Below are positions 54,006 through 63,302 of a stretch of DNA of 64,000 bases, in pieces. This DNA comes from Flavivirga rizhaonensis (GTDB taxonomy: Bacteria; Bacteroidota; Bacteroidia; Flavobacteriales; Flavobacteriaceae): contig NZ_SRSO01000025.1 in NCBI RefSeq assembly GCF_004791695.1, forward strand, positions 1-64,000. Direction: 5' to 3'. The notes below the pieces were generated by a model. That model was given only the letters and a program-made list of their open reading frames with translations. It did not search any database and was not told where the DNA came from. The number at the start of each line of letters is the position of its first letter. Position 1 is the first letter of the stretch. A program made the position numbers and the translations under genes.

Positions 54006-54008
54006 ACG

Positions 54009-56816
54009 TTAGTCATTTATCTTTTTTATTAAACAAACCCAATCTTGTTGGATAAAATGGTCTTTTGTCGATGGCGGAGTTCCTAACTCGACCACACTTC
54101 CTCCCTTTATTTTTTCTTTAGAGCCTTTTTGTAAGGCACCTCCATTTAAAGGGTCATACCAAGCAACACTAAACGCTCCTACTTCGGTTTTTAAATCAAT
54201 TGTGGGCTTCTTTTGTTTTGGTAGATATACCGCATATACAACTCCCTTTTTATGTAAACAATAGGCGTTTGATGTATTAATTAAAGTATGTTTGGGTGTC
54301 ATTTCCCAGAACGGCAAATAATTTTGAAAAAACGTTGTGGCATGATTTGTTAACTCCCAAAGCCTATCTCTTTCTCTCCAATCTTCTGAGTTAAGATCAT
54401 TATGAGGGTGCTTGGCGCCAAAATACCATTCCACTCCTGCGGCTCCAGATAATAGTGTTCCCCAAAGTGCATATTGTCTCAAAGTATCATGGTTTGGGTC
54501 TTCACTATCTGGTAAAGCTGCTGTATGCCACATGCCTATTTCATCCATAGTAATCAACCAATCATGATTTTTTGCTTTGGCTTTTGTTCTCCATGTTTTA
54601 ACGACCTCTGGTGCCAATTCTCTTTTATCTTGCTGAAGTGATAAACCATCTAAATATTGGAATCCTAAAATTGAGTCCAAAATTTTACTACGCAACGGAT
54701 CATGAGAATGTGTATGTAACAATACAGGGTGATTATAAGGGTCATTGTCTTTTAAAAACCTAGACATATCTTTTCTTTGGCGGTCATTTTGTCCCACAGG
54801 AGACCAAGAAGCTGGACCATTTTCTTCACCTAAATTCCAATTAAGTGCTAAATGATGAGCGAAACGAGCAATTAATTCTCTGAAATACAATTGTCGCATA
54901 ACACTTGTATCCCCATTATCCAATATGGTTTCATTTTCTGTTTCTTGCACTACCATATGCAACAAAATACCTTTGGTCTGCATGTGTTGAAAAACAATTT
55001 CCCACTGTTCCAGTTTACTAACATCGAAACGTGAAAAGTCTTCTGGGCTATTATAAGGCCATACATCTTTACCATCTCCAAAAATGTTCATCGTTAGAAA
55101 GTATGCAGAATTCATACCTTTAGATGCTAGGTAATTAATGGCTCCGATAAGTGATTTCCCTTTACCGTTTTTCCAACTTGGATCGCCAGATTTCCAGTCT
55201 TTTAGATGTGCAGCGTATTTGTGAATTTCATCATTGGTACTGGCTTCTCCTTCTCGACTTGAAGCTTGCATTCTATAAGTACTGTCGAAGTCTACATAAC
55301 CTAATAAATTTTCAGGACTATTAGTTCCTCCTTTTATCCAGTATTTATCTGAGTCTTGAAACTTATAATATCCTTTGGAAGCATGTAACCTTCCCTTAGC
55401 TCTAAAATCCGAACCTTCTTTATCTGAATTAACAACTATAAACTGACCTTCTGAATTTGATAGTTCAATAGACTTTCCTTTCGTCAAATCTTCTTCTAAC
55501 GCTATACTGTCTTGATGATGTAATATTGCTGTATAATTCCATGTTCCTAGATAATCAGGGGTAAATCTTACTTTCCAAATATTCCCTTTATCTGTACCTG
55601 TTTCGGAAGCATTACCATCGGCTGCATAAAAACCTCTAACTCTATATTTTGTTTTTTTATGTATAAACTCAACACTTAAACGGTAATTTAAAAAGGGATT
55701 ATCTGGATCTAATTCAGAAGTTTCTGGTCCTTCAAAAGGAAGTGTTACAGTATGCCATTGTTTATAAACAGGCATACTGTTTGCCAAATTAACAACATCA
55801 TTACTAGTTTTAGATGGAAGCTTTAATCGTTCTATAGAAGTAAGTTCTGGGTTTCCTCCTCGATTACCACAACCAGAAGCTATATATAGATAACCACCAA
55901 CAACTGCAAAACCTGAACCATGACGGCCTTGTTTTAATGATGGCCATTGATTCCACATTTTTGTTTTGCTATTATAGACTTCAACCTCATTATGCGCTGA
56001 TTCTTGCACGATACTTTCTCCTCCTCCTATAATAATATTATTATTCCATGCAAAGGCAGCATTACCAGCCCGAGTTGTTGGAATCTCCAGATTAGTAGTT
56101 ACAGCTTCCCATTGTTCTGTTTTAAAACTGTAGACATTTCCATAAGCACTTGTTAATGCCATATCCTGATCTGTAATCTTTGAAGTTCTTCTTCCTGCAA
56201 AAGCATATAATTTATTGTTGGTCACTACTGCTTGGAAATGATCTCTTGCATCTGGTGCATCTTCCAAAACACGCCATATTCCTGTTTTTGGATCGTACTC
56301 ATCTAACCACGTTTTATAACCATTCATATGCCCATTTGTGATACCTCCCACTAAATAAATCTTATTGTTATAAACAACAGCTCCTGCGCCTCCACGTCTT
56401 CTATCCTTTGGAATAGAATCTCCAAATACGTATTTATCTTGCTCTGGGTAATAAATCATGATACGTTGTAATGGCTTTTCATTAGGCCATTTACCTGTCA
56501 TGGCTCCAACAATATATACCGCAGTGTCTATTACTACTGGTTGGAAATGGTGTAATTCAATAGGTGATGGTGATTTAGCAGACCAAGTATTCGTTTTCGT
56601 ATTATAAGCATTTGTTGGATTGATACGTCTACCTCCTATTAAGAGAATTTCATCTTTATATGCTACAAAACCTGCTTCATGTCTTGCTGTTGGTTCGCCT
56701 TTAGCATCTATCGTTTCCCATTGCCATTCGTTGGAATTCAAAGAATCACAACTTTGATACATTGCTGAACTAAATAGCATTAAAAAACAACTAATATGTA
56801 AAAAAAGATGTTTCAT
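54009..56816 (-). CDS. Kelch-DUF5060-glycosidase chimera
   Basis: A 935-residue secreted protein. Residues about 30-340 are Kelch propeller repeats (GGRRINPTNAYN; YLVGGITNGHMNG; IASGCGNRGG). Residues about 350-440 form a DUF5060 beta-sandwich (FIHKKTKYRVRGFYAADG). About 480-850 is a TIM-barrel of clan GH-A type, with a probable acid/base glutamate in NWNLGEENGP (about 663) and nucleophile glutamate in ITMDEIGMW (about 756). The C-terminal about 80 residues resemble the putative collagen-binding sandwich found behind such barrels. The GH family cannot be fixed by eye. It sits between GH5 and the ECF sigma gene with 3-bp gaps on both sides. It probably acts on the same glycan as GH5. Confidence 0.8.
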   Translation of the reverse strand: MKHLFLHISCFLMLFSSAMYQSCDSLNSNEWQWETIDAKGEPTARHEAGFVAYKDEILLIGGRRINPTNAYNTKTNTWSAKSPSPIELHHFQPVVIDTAVYIVGAMTGKWPNEKPLQRIMIYYPEQDKYVFGDSIPKDRRRGGAGAVVYNNKIYLVGGITNGHMNGYKTWLDEYDPKTGIWRVLEDAPDARDHFQAVVTNNKLYAFAGRRTSKITDQDMALTSAYGNVYSFKTEQWEAVTTNLEIPTTRAGNAAFAWNNNIIIGGGESIVQESAHNEVEVYNSKTKMWNQWPSLKQGRHGSGFAVVGGYLYIASGCGNRGGNPELTSIERLKLPSKTSNDVVNLANSMPVYKQWHTVTLPFEGPETSELDPDNPFLNYRLSVEFIHKKTKYRVRGFYAADGNASETGTDKGNIWKVRFTPDYLGTWNYTAILHHQDSIALEEDLTKGKSIELSNSEGQFIVVNSDKEGSDFRAKGRLHASKGYYKFQDSDKYWIKGGTNSPENLLGYVDFDSTYRMQASSREGEASTNDEIHKYAAHLKDWKSGDPSWKNGKGKSLIGAINYLASKGMNSAYFLTMNIFGDGKDVWPYNSPEDFSRFDVSKLEQWEIVFQHMQTKGILLHMVVQETENETILDNGDTSVMRQLYFRELIARFAHHLALNWNLGEENGPASWSPVGQNDRQRKDMSRFLKDNDPYNHPVLLHTHSHDPLRSKILDSILGFQYLDGLSLQQDKRELAPEVVKTWRTKAKAKNHDWLITMDEIGMWHTAALPDSEDPNHDTLRQYALWGTLLSGAAGVEWYFGAKHPHNDLNSEDWRERDRLWELTNHATTFFQNYLPFWEMTPKHTLINTSNAYCLHKKGVVYAVYLPKQKKPTIDLKTEVGAFSVAWYDPLNGGALQKGSKEKIKGGSVVELGTPPSTKDHFIQQDWVCLIKKIND

Positions 56817-56819
56817 ATT

Positions 56820-57953
56820 TTAATTACTTCCTAATACAATTGATATGAGGTTTTTATTTTCTGTACCATCAGGGTGAATCAATCCAAAATTGTCGCTTTT
56901 GTAATTCCAGTTGGCATATCCAATACCTGTTTCTTCAAAAAGTTTAATCATATCTTCATACCAAATAAGTGTTTCTTTTTGTGGTGCATTAGAAATAATT
57001 CCAAACTCTCCACAATACAATGGCAAGCCTAATTCTTTAGCTTTTTTAATAGGTTTTTGCCACATCTCTAGCAATATATCTTTGCTAAACTTTACTCCAG
57101 CCCATTTTTCGACTTCTACTTTTATATCCTTTGGAAGGGTTTCAAATTCTTGTTCTGTTAAAATCTCGCCTGGATAATGTACTGGTCCTTTATAATCTTT
57201 TAAGCTTGTCCATTCTGCGGCATAGTGACTTAAAAGAAAAGGTTTATAAAAATGGAAGCTTAAAAGGATGTTTTTATCATTTGCAGGCACTCTTAATGCA
57301 TCAAAGGTTTCTACTGCCTGCCATCTGTTAGACCCTATAACTATGGTACGTTCTTTCTCTAATTCGCGAATGGCTGTAAAAGCTTTGGTTAATAAACTAT
57401 TCCAGGATTCATGATTATCTGCAACAGCCTCATTCATTAATTCGTAGGCAACTAAATTATTTGGAAAATTTTTTAATGATTTTGAAAGATCTCTCCATAG
57501 GTCAAAGAATTTCTCTTGTTCTGCCAGGTCTGTCCATAAAGGCTTCTCTTTTGCATTAAAGTGATGTGATCTTAAAATGTGTAAATCGATAATTACTTTA
57601 AGGTTGTTTTCTGCACACCAATTAATACAATTGACCATTAGCTTAAATGCAGCTTGATGTCGATTTCCTTTTTCATCCCACATTTGTTCTTCATCTATTG
57701 GTAACCGAATATGATCAAACCCCGTATTCTTAATTCTTTTAATATCGGTTTCTGTAAAGAATTGTTCTCGTTCTATACCTCTTCTATCACTTTGCGACAA
57801 CCAATGCGCTATATTGGTACCTCTTTTGACTTCAAATTTTTCAAAAACTACTGTTTTTTCTGAGCACCCTGTAAGGATAGCCATTATACCAAATAAGGTT
57901 AACAGCTTTGATATAACTGTTTTAATAGACACTATTTTAGTTCTTAATTGCAT
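56820..57953 (-). CDS. GH5 family endo-glycanase lipoprotein
   Basis: A 377-residue glycoside hydrolase family 5 enzyme with a lipobox (ILTGC) near residue 29, so anchored in a membrane and probably surface-exposed. The acid/base glutamate is in YELMNEAV (about 172), the nucleophile in YCGEFGI (about 314). RGTNIAHWLSQ, FDHIRLPIDEEQMW and DLHILRSH are further GH5 markers. Subfamily members cut beta-1,4- or beta-1,3/1,6-glucans; the exact bond is not predictable here. It is the first gene of the GH5-Kelch-sigma operon. A 13-bp direct repeat 213 bp upstream is a candidate regulator site. Confidence 0.92.
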   Translation of the reverse strand: MQLRTKIVSIKTVISKLLTLFGIMAILTGCSEKTVVFEKFEVKRGTNIAHWLSQSDRRGIEREQFFTETDIKRIKNTGFDHIRLPIDEEQMWDEKGNRHQAAFKLMVNCINWCAENNLKVIIDLHILRSHHFNAKEKPLWTDLAEQEKFFDLWRDLSKSLKNFPNNLVAYELMNEAVADNHESWNSLLTKAFTAIRELEKERTIVIGSNRWQAVETFDALRVPANDKNILLSFHFYKPFLLSHYAAEWTSLKDYKGPVHYPGEILTEQEFETLPKDIKVEVEKWAGVKFSKDILLEMWQKPIKKAKELGLPLYCGEFGIISNAPQKETLIWYEDMIKLFEETGIGYANWNYKSDNFGLIHPDGTENKNLISIVLGSN

Positions 57954-58079
57954 AGATCTAGATTCTCATATATTTACAAATACCAGTACCAACAGAAACA
58001 TTAAAATCCCAATTAATAGAATTTCTAATATTAGCTTTTTGTTTATTTTATTCCGATTCATAGGTTATTGATAATACTC

Positions 58080-58087
58080 AAACTTAA
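58080..58087 (-). promoter_or_regulatory. Candidate -7 box (TAAGTTTG) of the GH5 operon
   Basis: It matches TAnnTTTG on the minus strand, 126 bp upstream of the GH5 ATG and about 80 bp downstream of the direct repeat. No -33 TTG at the usual distance, as expected for a promoter that needs an activator. Confidence 0.35.
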
Positions 58088-58165
58088 CATTTCATTAAGA
58101 GAATAATTGCCATATAAAATGCAGAATATGAAAGAATTGTAGCGTTTAAAGCATATCTATTACAT

Positions 58166-58199
58166 ATGCAACATTTGTAGCATGTCATGCAACATTTGT
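58166..58199. promoter_or_regulatory. Perfect 13-bp direct repeat with 21-bp period, candidate HTCS site
   Basis: ATGCAACATTTGT occurs at 58166-58178 and again at 58187-58199. The period of 21 bp is two helical turns, so both copies face the same side of the DNA, as needed by a dimer of AraC-type domains. It lies between the HTCS gene and the GH5 operon. Confidence 0.55.
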
Positions 58200-58516
58200 G
58201 CTTTTGAATCATTTGATTGTATTGAATATGAGGGTTACAAATTGGGCAAATACTTGAAATTACTATAGTATTGCTCTTATCTTTGTGGAACTGAAAGTAA
58301 CTTGATTAAAATAAGCCCATTTTAAGCCCCAATCAATGTTTTCTTTGGAAAAAATCGTAGAAACTTGTATTATGTGTCATGTCTCCTATCGTCGACATGA
58401 CGGAAAAATACAATTGTACACTCCCCGTCATTTTACCCCAGAGGGAGAAATCACATAATCATTATAACATAAATTAGCAAATGTGAAATGGAAAGAAATT
58501 ATTCTTATGAAAACTC

Positions 58517-61500
58517 TTATTTAGTTTCAATTTCTGTTGGTAAAACTCCAAAATGGGCTTTAAAACATTTAGAAAAGTATGAAGGTGAAGCAAATCCAAC
58601 ACTATAACATGCTTCACTTATGTTTGAACTGCCTTTTTCAAGAATTTGTTTTGCTCGCTCAAGCCTTATTCTTCTTACAAATTCATTAACGGTTTGACCG
58701 GTTAATGCTTTAACTTTTCTATAAAGTTGACTTCTACTCAAGTATAAATGAGTCGCTAACTCTTCTACACCTAAATTTGAATCACCTATATTTTCATTAA
58801 TATAGCCTAGTAATTTTTGTATAAAGTCCTTATCAATTGAGCTGGTATTTACATTGTCTTCTGCGCCACTAATTGCACTAAAATACTTATCGAAAATGAG
58901 GCGTCTGCTTTTTATTAACTGAGTTAAACGAAGTTTTAAAAGTTTAAGATCAAAAGGTTTAACCATGTAGGCATCTGCTCCATTTTCTATACCTTCAATC
59001 CTATTTTCAATAGTGGCTTTTGCCGTAAGCATTAACAAAGGAATATGACTGGTTGAAGAGTCTGTTTTAATAATTTTGCAAAATTCAAAACCACTCATTT
59101 CTGGCATGATAACATCGGTAATTATAACATCAGGAAACGATTCTCTAGCAATTTTAATCCCTGCTTTGCCGTTACTTGCTAATAAAACTTTGTATTGGTC
59201 GCTTAGCTCTAGTTTTAAATAATCTCTTAGTTCAATATTATCTTCAACAATAAGTATGGTATCTGTTTTTTGAACTTGAATACTTTCATCTAATTGTTCA
59301 CCAATCTCAACAGTTGGAATTGTTAAAAAATCTTCTTTTTTCTCATGTAATGTTTTGTCGCTTAAAATAATCTCTTTTTCAGAAAAATGGGCATTACCAG
59401 ATGCTAATAGTATTTTAAAAGTTGTACCTTCTCCTATCTTGCTTTTAACATTTATAACCCCTTTATGTAGCTTTACAAAATTTTGTACGACTTCTAATCC
59501 TATGCCTGTACCGCCAAAATAAGTTTTGTTCTGGCCTTCAACTTGATAAAAACGTTCAAATATTTTTGATACTTGATCTTCTTCTAATCCTGGTCCTGTG
59601 TCTGAGATTATTATTTCTATTACTTCCACAGGATTTTCACCATCAATTAGCGGTAACACGTGTAACTGATCTGTTGATAAAAGTTCTATGGTTATAGTAC
59701 CTCCTTCTGGAGTCACTTTAATGGCATTAGACAATAAATTAAAAATTATTTTTTCAAGCATTTTTGTATCTGCCCAAACTGTTACATCTGGCATGTCCAC
59801 ATCTACGCTTAATAAAATATTTTTTCTAAAAGCTTCCTCCTGGAAATAGCCTACTATATTTTCTGAGAATTCTATTAGGTTTATCTTTTCTGCTCTTACA
59901 TTCATTTTTTTTAACTCGAGCTTCCTTAAATCCATTAACTCATTAATAAGCCTGTAAAGCCTGTCAGTATTCTTATAAATAATTGCGTGCTTATTTTTAA
60001 TTTTTTGAGGCAAATTAAGATCTGCGTTATTAATAATATCCTTAAGAGGGTTTAAAATTAGTGTAAGAGGAGTTCTAAATTCATGTGAAATATTTGTAAA
60101 AAACTGAATCTTCTTTTTGTTTAATTCATCATTTTGAATTTGCTGTAAACGTTCATTTCTGATTAATTCTTTTTCTTTAATTCTACTTTGCGTTAACTGA
60201 TTTAGCAGATAAATACCTAAAAGAAATAATAACAAGTAAGAAAAAATCGCCCAATTTGTTTGCCACCAAGGTGGTAGTACTGTAATTTTTAATTCTAGCG
60301 GATTTTCATTCCAAACACCATCATTATTAGCAGCTTTTAACTTAAAAGTATAGTTACCAGCATCCAAATTAGTATAGGTAGCACTTCTTTTTTGCCCAAC
60401 ATAATTCCAAGTAGTTTCGTAGCCTTCTAAATAATACGCATAGTTGTTCTTTTCTGGTCGGGTATAATTAATTCCAGAATATTCAATGGTAAATACAGAC
60501 TGTTTATATGTTAAGCAAATACTATCTGTTTCCGAAATAACCTTATTAAGTGGTCCTCCTTCATCTTGTGGAATAACCTTTTCATTAAACAGTTTGAAAT
60601 TTGTAAGGTATAAGGATGGAGGACTATTATTAATTTTGATTTGCTTCGGGTTAAAATAATCTACGCCTTTAAAGTTTCCAAAATATAGTAACCCATCTGT
60701 TCCTTTTAATACGGAACCAAAATTAAAATCATTTGATAATAAGCCATCATTAATGGTGTAGTTAGTGAAACTAAAATCCTTTAAATTAATTTTTGTTAGC
60801 CCAGAATTTCCACTTATCCATAAATCATTATTAACATCTTCTGTTATTGCCGAAACATTTTCTTCATTAAAACCTGAAAACTTATTATACCAAATAAATT
60901 CATCTTTCATTTTATCATATTTACAAACCCCTGCCCCTCTTGTACCAATCCATATGTTCTTATTGGAATCTTCATAAATTGAAAGAATATGGTTAGCATC
61001 ATAAGAATTCTTATATTCCTCTGTCATTTTATTACTTAATACTGTAACATTTAACGCCCCATTTTTTAGATTTTCGACTTTAAACAGACCATTTGTTGTT
61101 CCCAACCAGATAACATCTTCTGAATCGACTAAAACTTTTCTAATATCTTTTTCAGAAAAACCGTTTTTTATAAAACCATCTGAGCTATGTTTTTTTATTT
61201 TTTTAGTTATTGGGTCATACGAATGGAGTCCTTCAGCAAATGTGCCAATCCAAATTATACCATTGGAGTCTTCAGACATACTTATAATTGTATTCGATCG
61301 TAGTGCTCCTGCCGTATTTTCTATACTATAATTAATAAATTTTTTTTCTCCTTTCTTCAAAATAAAAACACCACTGTCCCAACTGCCTACCCAAATGTTT
61401 TCATGAGAATCAACAAACAATGTTTTAATATAATCTGATGTCAATCCAGAATAGATCGATTTATCTTGACTATTTACATGTGTGATTATGGAGTTTTTTG

Positions 61501-62674
61501 GATTGTAAATATCAATACCTCCCCCATCGGTTGCAATCCAGATGTTTTTAGAGCTGTCTTCAATCATCCCCATAACAGAGCTTATTCTTAACGAGTTGTC
61601 ATTAGTAGGTAAGCTTTTAATATTTAAAAATTTATCATAGAGCTTATCGCTAATAGCTACGCCACTATTAAAATAGCCTATCCAAATACGCTTGTTATTA
61701 TCTACAAATAATGACCAAATCGAATTATGTAAAATACTATTCTCTTCTACTTTACTCGAAACATAGTTTTTAATAATGTTTCCATTCTCTTTAATATGAA
61801 AAAGCCCGTCATTTTCTGTTCCAACTATCAGAGTACTATCTGATAATTCTACTATGTCCATTATTTTCTTAGTAGAAAGCTTTAATTCTTTAACCTCAAT
61901 AATACTACTATTTACATCATTACTTAAAGTACATTTATAAACTCCTTTATTAATCTGAAAACCAATCCATAGGTTATTTTTAGAATCTATAAATAGTGTT
62001 TCTATGTTATCGTCGATGGATTTATTGTCTTTAGAAAACAATCTGGTATGAATAAGTTTATTGTTAACAAAATCAACTTCTTTAAGCCCAAAATTTGTAC
62101 CTAAAAACGTTTTACCCTGTCTAGAATGTTGTATACTATTAATGTATATCTCTGATCCGTTTTCGTAAGTTGAATTCAAAACTTTTTCAATACTGAATGT
62201 AGTCATGTTTAGCTTAAACAAGCCTAAGCCATACGTCCCAATTAATAAATTATTTGACGAATCTTCTTCCAAAGACAGAATTAATTCACGGTTAACATTA
62301 TTGATGTCTAATGTGATTCTTTTAAACTGATCTAATGCTCTATCATAAAGATTCAAACCATTTTCTGTACCTACCCAAAGTCTATTTTTACTATCTAAAT
62401 AAGAGCATTCTATCCTACCACTACTTAATGACGTAGTATCTCTTAATCTATGCTTATAAACAGTATAATCTATGCCATCAAACTTGTATAACCCAGTGCC
62501 ACTAGTTCCAATCCAAATAAAGCCATAATGGTCTTGAATAATATTTGAAACCCCAGCTTTAGGAATCCCGTCTTTTATATTAACAAAATGAAATTCCTGA
62601 TGAGACTCTTGCGACATGGTAAATAATGGCAGAAGTAATATATAATAAACAAAAAAATAAATTACATTTTTCAT
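58517..62674 (-). CDS. Hybrid two-component system regulator (HTCS)
   Basis: A 1385-residue one-protein sensor and activator of a glycan locus. Signal peptide; two periplasmic seven-bladed Reg_prop propellers (about 25-690); Y_Y_Y domain (about 700-795); one membrane helix (about 803-822). Cytoplasmic parts are HisKA with FTNISHEFRTPL (His about 863), HATPase with NLLSNAIKVTPEGG, DTGPGL and GGTGIGLEV, receiver with the Asp in IITDVIMPEMSG (about 1187), and a C-terminal AraC-type helix-turn-helix (about 1285-1380). All catalytic residues are present. It probably senses an oligosaccharide of the glycan degraded by this locus and activates the GH5 operon downstream. Confidence 0.96.
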   Translation of the reverse strand: MKNVIYFFVYYILLLPLFTMSQESHQEFHFVNIKDGIPKAGVSNIIQDHYGFIWIGTSGTGLYKFDGIDYTVYKHRLRDTTSLSSGRIECSYLDSKNRLWVGTENGLNLYDRALDQFKRITLDINNVNRELILSLEEDSSNNLLIGTYGLGLFKLNMTTFSIEKVLNSTYENGSEIYINSIQHSRQGKTFLGTNFGLKEVDFVNNKLIHTRLFSKDNKSIDDNIETLFIDSKNNLWIGFQINKGVYKCTLSNDVNSSIIEVKELKLSTKKIMDIVELSDSTLIVGTENDGLFHIKENGNIIKNYVSSKVEENSILHNSIWSLFVDNNKRIWIGYFNSGVAISDKLYDKFLNIKSLPTNDNSLRISSVMGMIEDSSKNIWIATDGGGIDIYNPKNSIITHVNSQDKSIYSGLTSDYIKTLFVDSHENIWVGSWDSGVFILKKGEKKFINYSIENTAGALRSNTIISMSEDSNGIIWIGTFAEGLHSYDPITKKIKKHSSDGFIKNGFSEKDIRKVLVDSEDVIWLGTTNGLFKVENLKNGALNVTVLSNKMTEEYKNSYDANHILSIYEDSNKNIWIGTRGAGVCKYDKMKDEFIWYNKFSGFNEENVSAITEDVNNDLWISGNSGLTKINLKDFSFTNYTINDGLLSNDFNFGSVLKGTDGLLYFGNFKGVDYFNPKQIKINNSPPSLYLTNFKLFNEKVIPQDEGGPLNKVISETDSICLTYKQSVFTIEYSGINYTRPEKNNYAYYLEGYETTWNYVGQKRSATYTNLDAGNYTFKLKAANNDGVWNENPLELKITVLPPWWQTNWAIFSYLLLFLLGIYLLNQLTQSRIKEKELIRNERLQQIQNDELNKKKIQFFTNISHEFRTPLTLILNPLKDIINNADLNLPQKIKNKHAIIYKNTDRLYRLINELMDLRKLELKKMNVRAEKINLIEFSENIVGYFQEEAFRKNILLSVDVDMPDVTVWADTKMLEKIIFNLLSNAIKVTPEGGTITIELLSTDQLHVLPLIDGENPVEVIEIIISDTGPGLEEDQVSKIFERFYQVEGQNKTYFGGTGIGLEVVQNFVKLHKGVINVKSKIGEGTTFKILLASGNAHFSEKEIILSDKTLHEKKEDFLTIPTVEIGEQLDESIQVQKTDTILIVEDNIELRDYLKLELSDQYKVLLASNGKAGIKIARESFPDVIITDVIMPEMSGFEFCKIIKTDSSTSHIPLLMLTAKATIENRIEGIENGADAYMVKPFDLKLLKLRLTQLIKSRRLIFDKYFSAISGAEDNVNTSSIDKDFIQKLLGYINENIGDSNLGVEELATHLYLSRSQLYRKVKALTGQTVNEFVRRIRLERAKQILEKGSSNISEACYSVGFASPSYFSKCFKAHFGVLPTEIETK

Positions 62675-62874
62675 ATAAGAATCACTCTTTATTTAGGTAT
62701 GTTAAAATTACCATTTTTAGATTTTATACTAATATAGTCGTAATAGCATCTATTTTTTTTAGTTATTTATCCTAATTTAATAAAACCCTGTAACTAATTC
62801 GTTATAGGGTTTTTGTTATTAATTGATTTATTCATCAAAATAAACTTGATCTTAAAATATAGATTATAAAAGAT
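62675..62874. other. Gap between HTCS and the GlcG-like gene
   Basis: It contains the strong hairpin at 62782-62817. I see no clear -7 box for the HTCS gene. Confidence 0.4.
62782..62817. terminator. Bidirectional-type terminator before the HTCS gene
   Basis: AAAACCCTGTAAC (62782-62794) pairs with GTTATAGGGTTTT (62801-62813), 13 bp with one G-U, loop TAATTC. The stem ends in T4 on either strand. It closes the minus-strand transcript of the epimerase and GlcG-like genes and insulates the HTCS gene. Confidence 0.75.
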
Positions 62875-63300
62875 TTACCACTCTTTATTCTCAAGAGCTT
62901 CCAAAACGACTATTTCATCCATCTCTGCATCCATGGTACCTGCAACTGCAATACCTCCTATTAACTCATCTTGGTACCATATCGGGTACCCTCCTTTTAA
63001 GGGAACATATGCATCAGATATTGCTCCATCTAAAACTAACATTGGTGTTCTACCTTCTAGTATCACTTTTTCAATATCTATTGATGGTCTCATAAAGGCT
63101 ACAGCGGTTGCAGCTTTACCAATTGCTATTTTGGAAGCACCGCTCATAGTATTTTCAAGACTCTCCAATAAAATAGGGTTTCCTCCTTTATCAACGATCG
63201 CTATTGCACCAGGTACTTTATGCTTATTAGCAGATTCAACAGCTGCATTCATTAGTGATTTTGCATCACTATACGTTATTTTAAAAACCGTTTTTGGCAT
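62875..63300 (-). CDS. GlcG/HbpS family (DUF336) protein
   Basis: A 141-residue protein that is a single GlcG/HbpS domain. Markers are ALMNAAVESANKHKVPGAIA, IVDKGGNPILLE, MSGASKIAIGKAATAVAF, the LKGGYPIWYQDELIGGIAVAG stretch (two segments), and a closing DEIVVLEAL. Family members include haem-binding HbpS and GlcG of glycolate operons; the ligand here is unknown. No signal peptide. It starts 2 bp after the epimerase stop, so the two form one operon that begins beyond the right edge. Confidence 0.87.
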   Translation of the reverse strand: MPKTVFKITYSDAKSLMNAAVESANKHKVPGAIAIVDKGGNPILLESLENTMSGASKIAIGKAATAVAFMRPSIDIEKVILEGRTPMLVLDGAISDAYVPLKGGYPIWYQDELIGGIAVAGTMDAEMDEIVVLEALENKEW

Positions 63301-63302
63301 CT

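Larger units (their letters stand above)
57954..58516. other. Regulatory intergenic region between HTCS and GH5
   Basis: No coding sequence is supported over 563 bp. It holds the direct repeat at 58166-58199 and a minus-strand TAAGTTTG box (58080-58087) that would give a leader of about 120 nt for GH5. Near the HTCS stop, two mutually exclusive hairpins share one arm: GTCATGT/ACATGAC (58376-58401) and ATGACGG/CCGTCAT (58397-58431). Confidence 0.6.
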
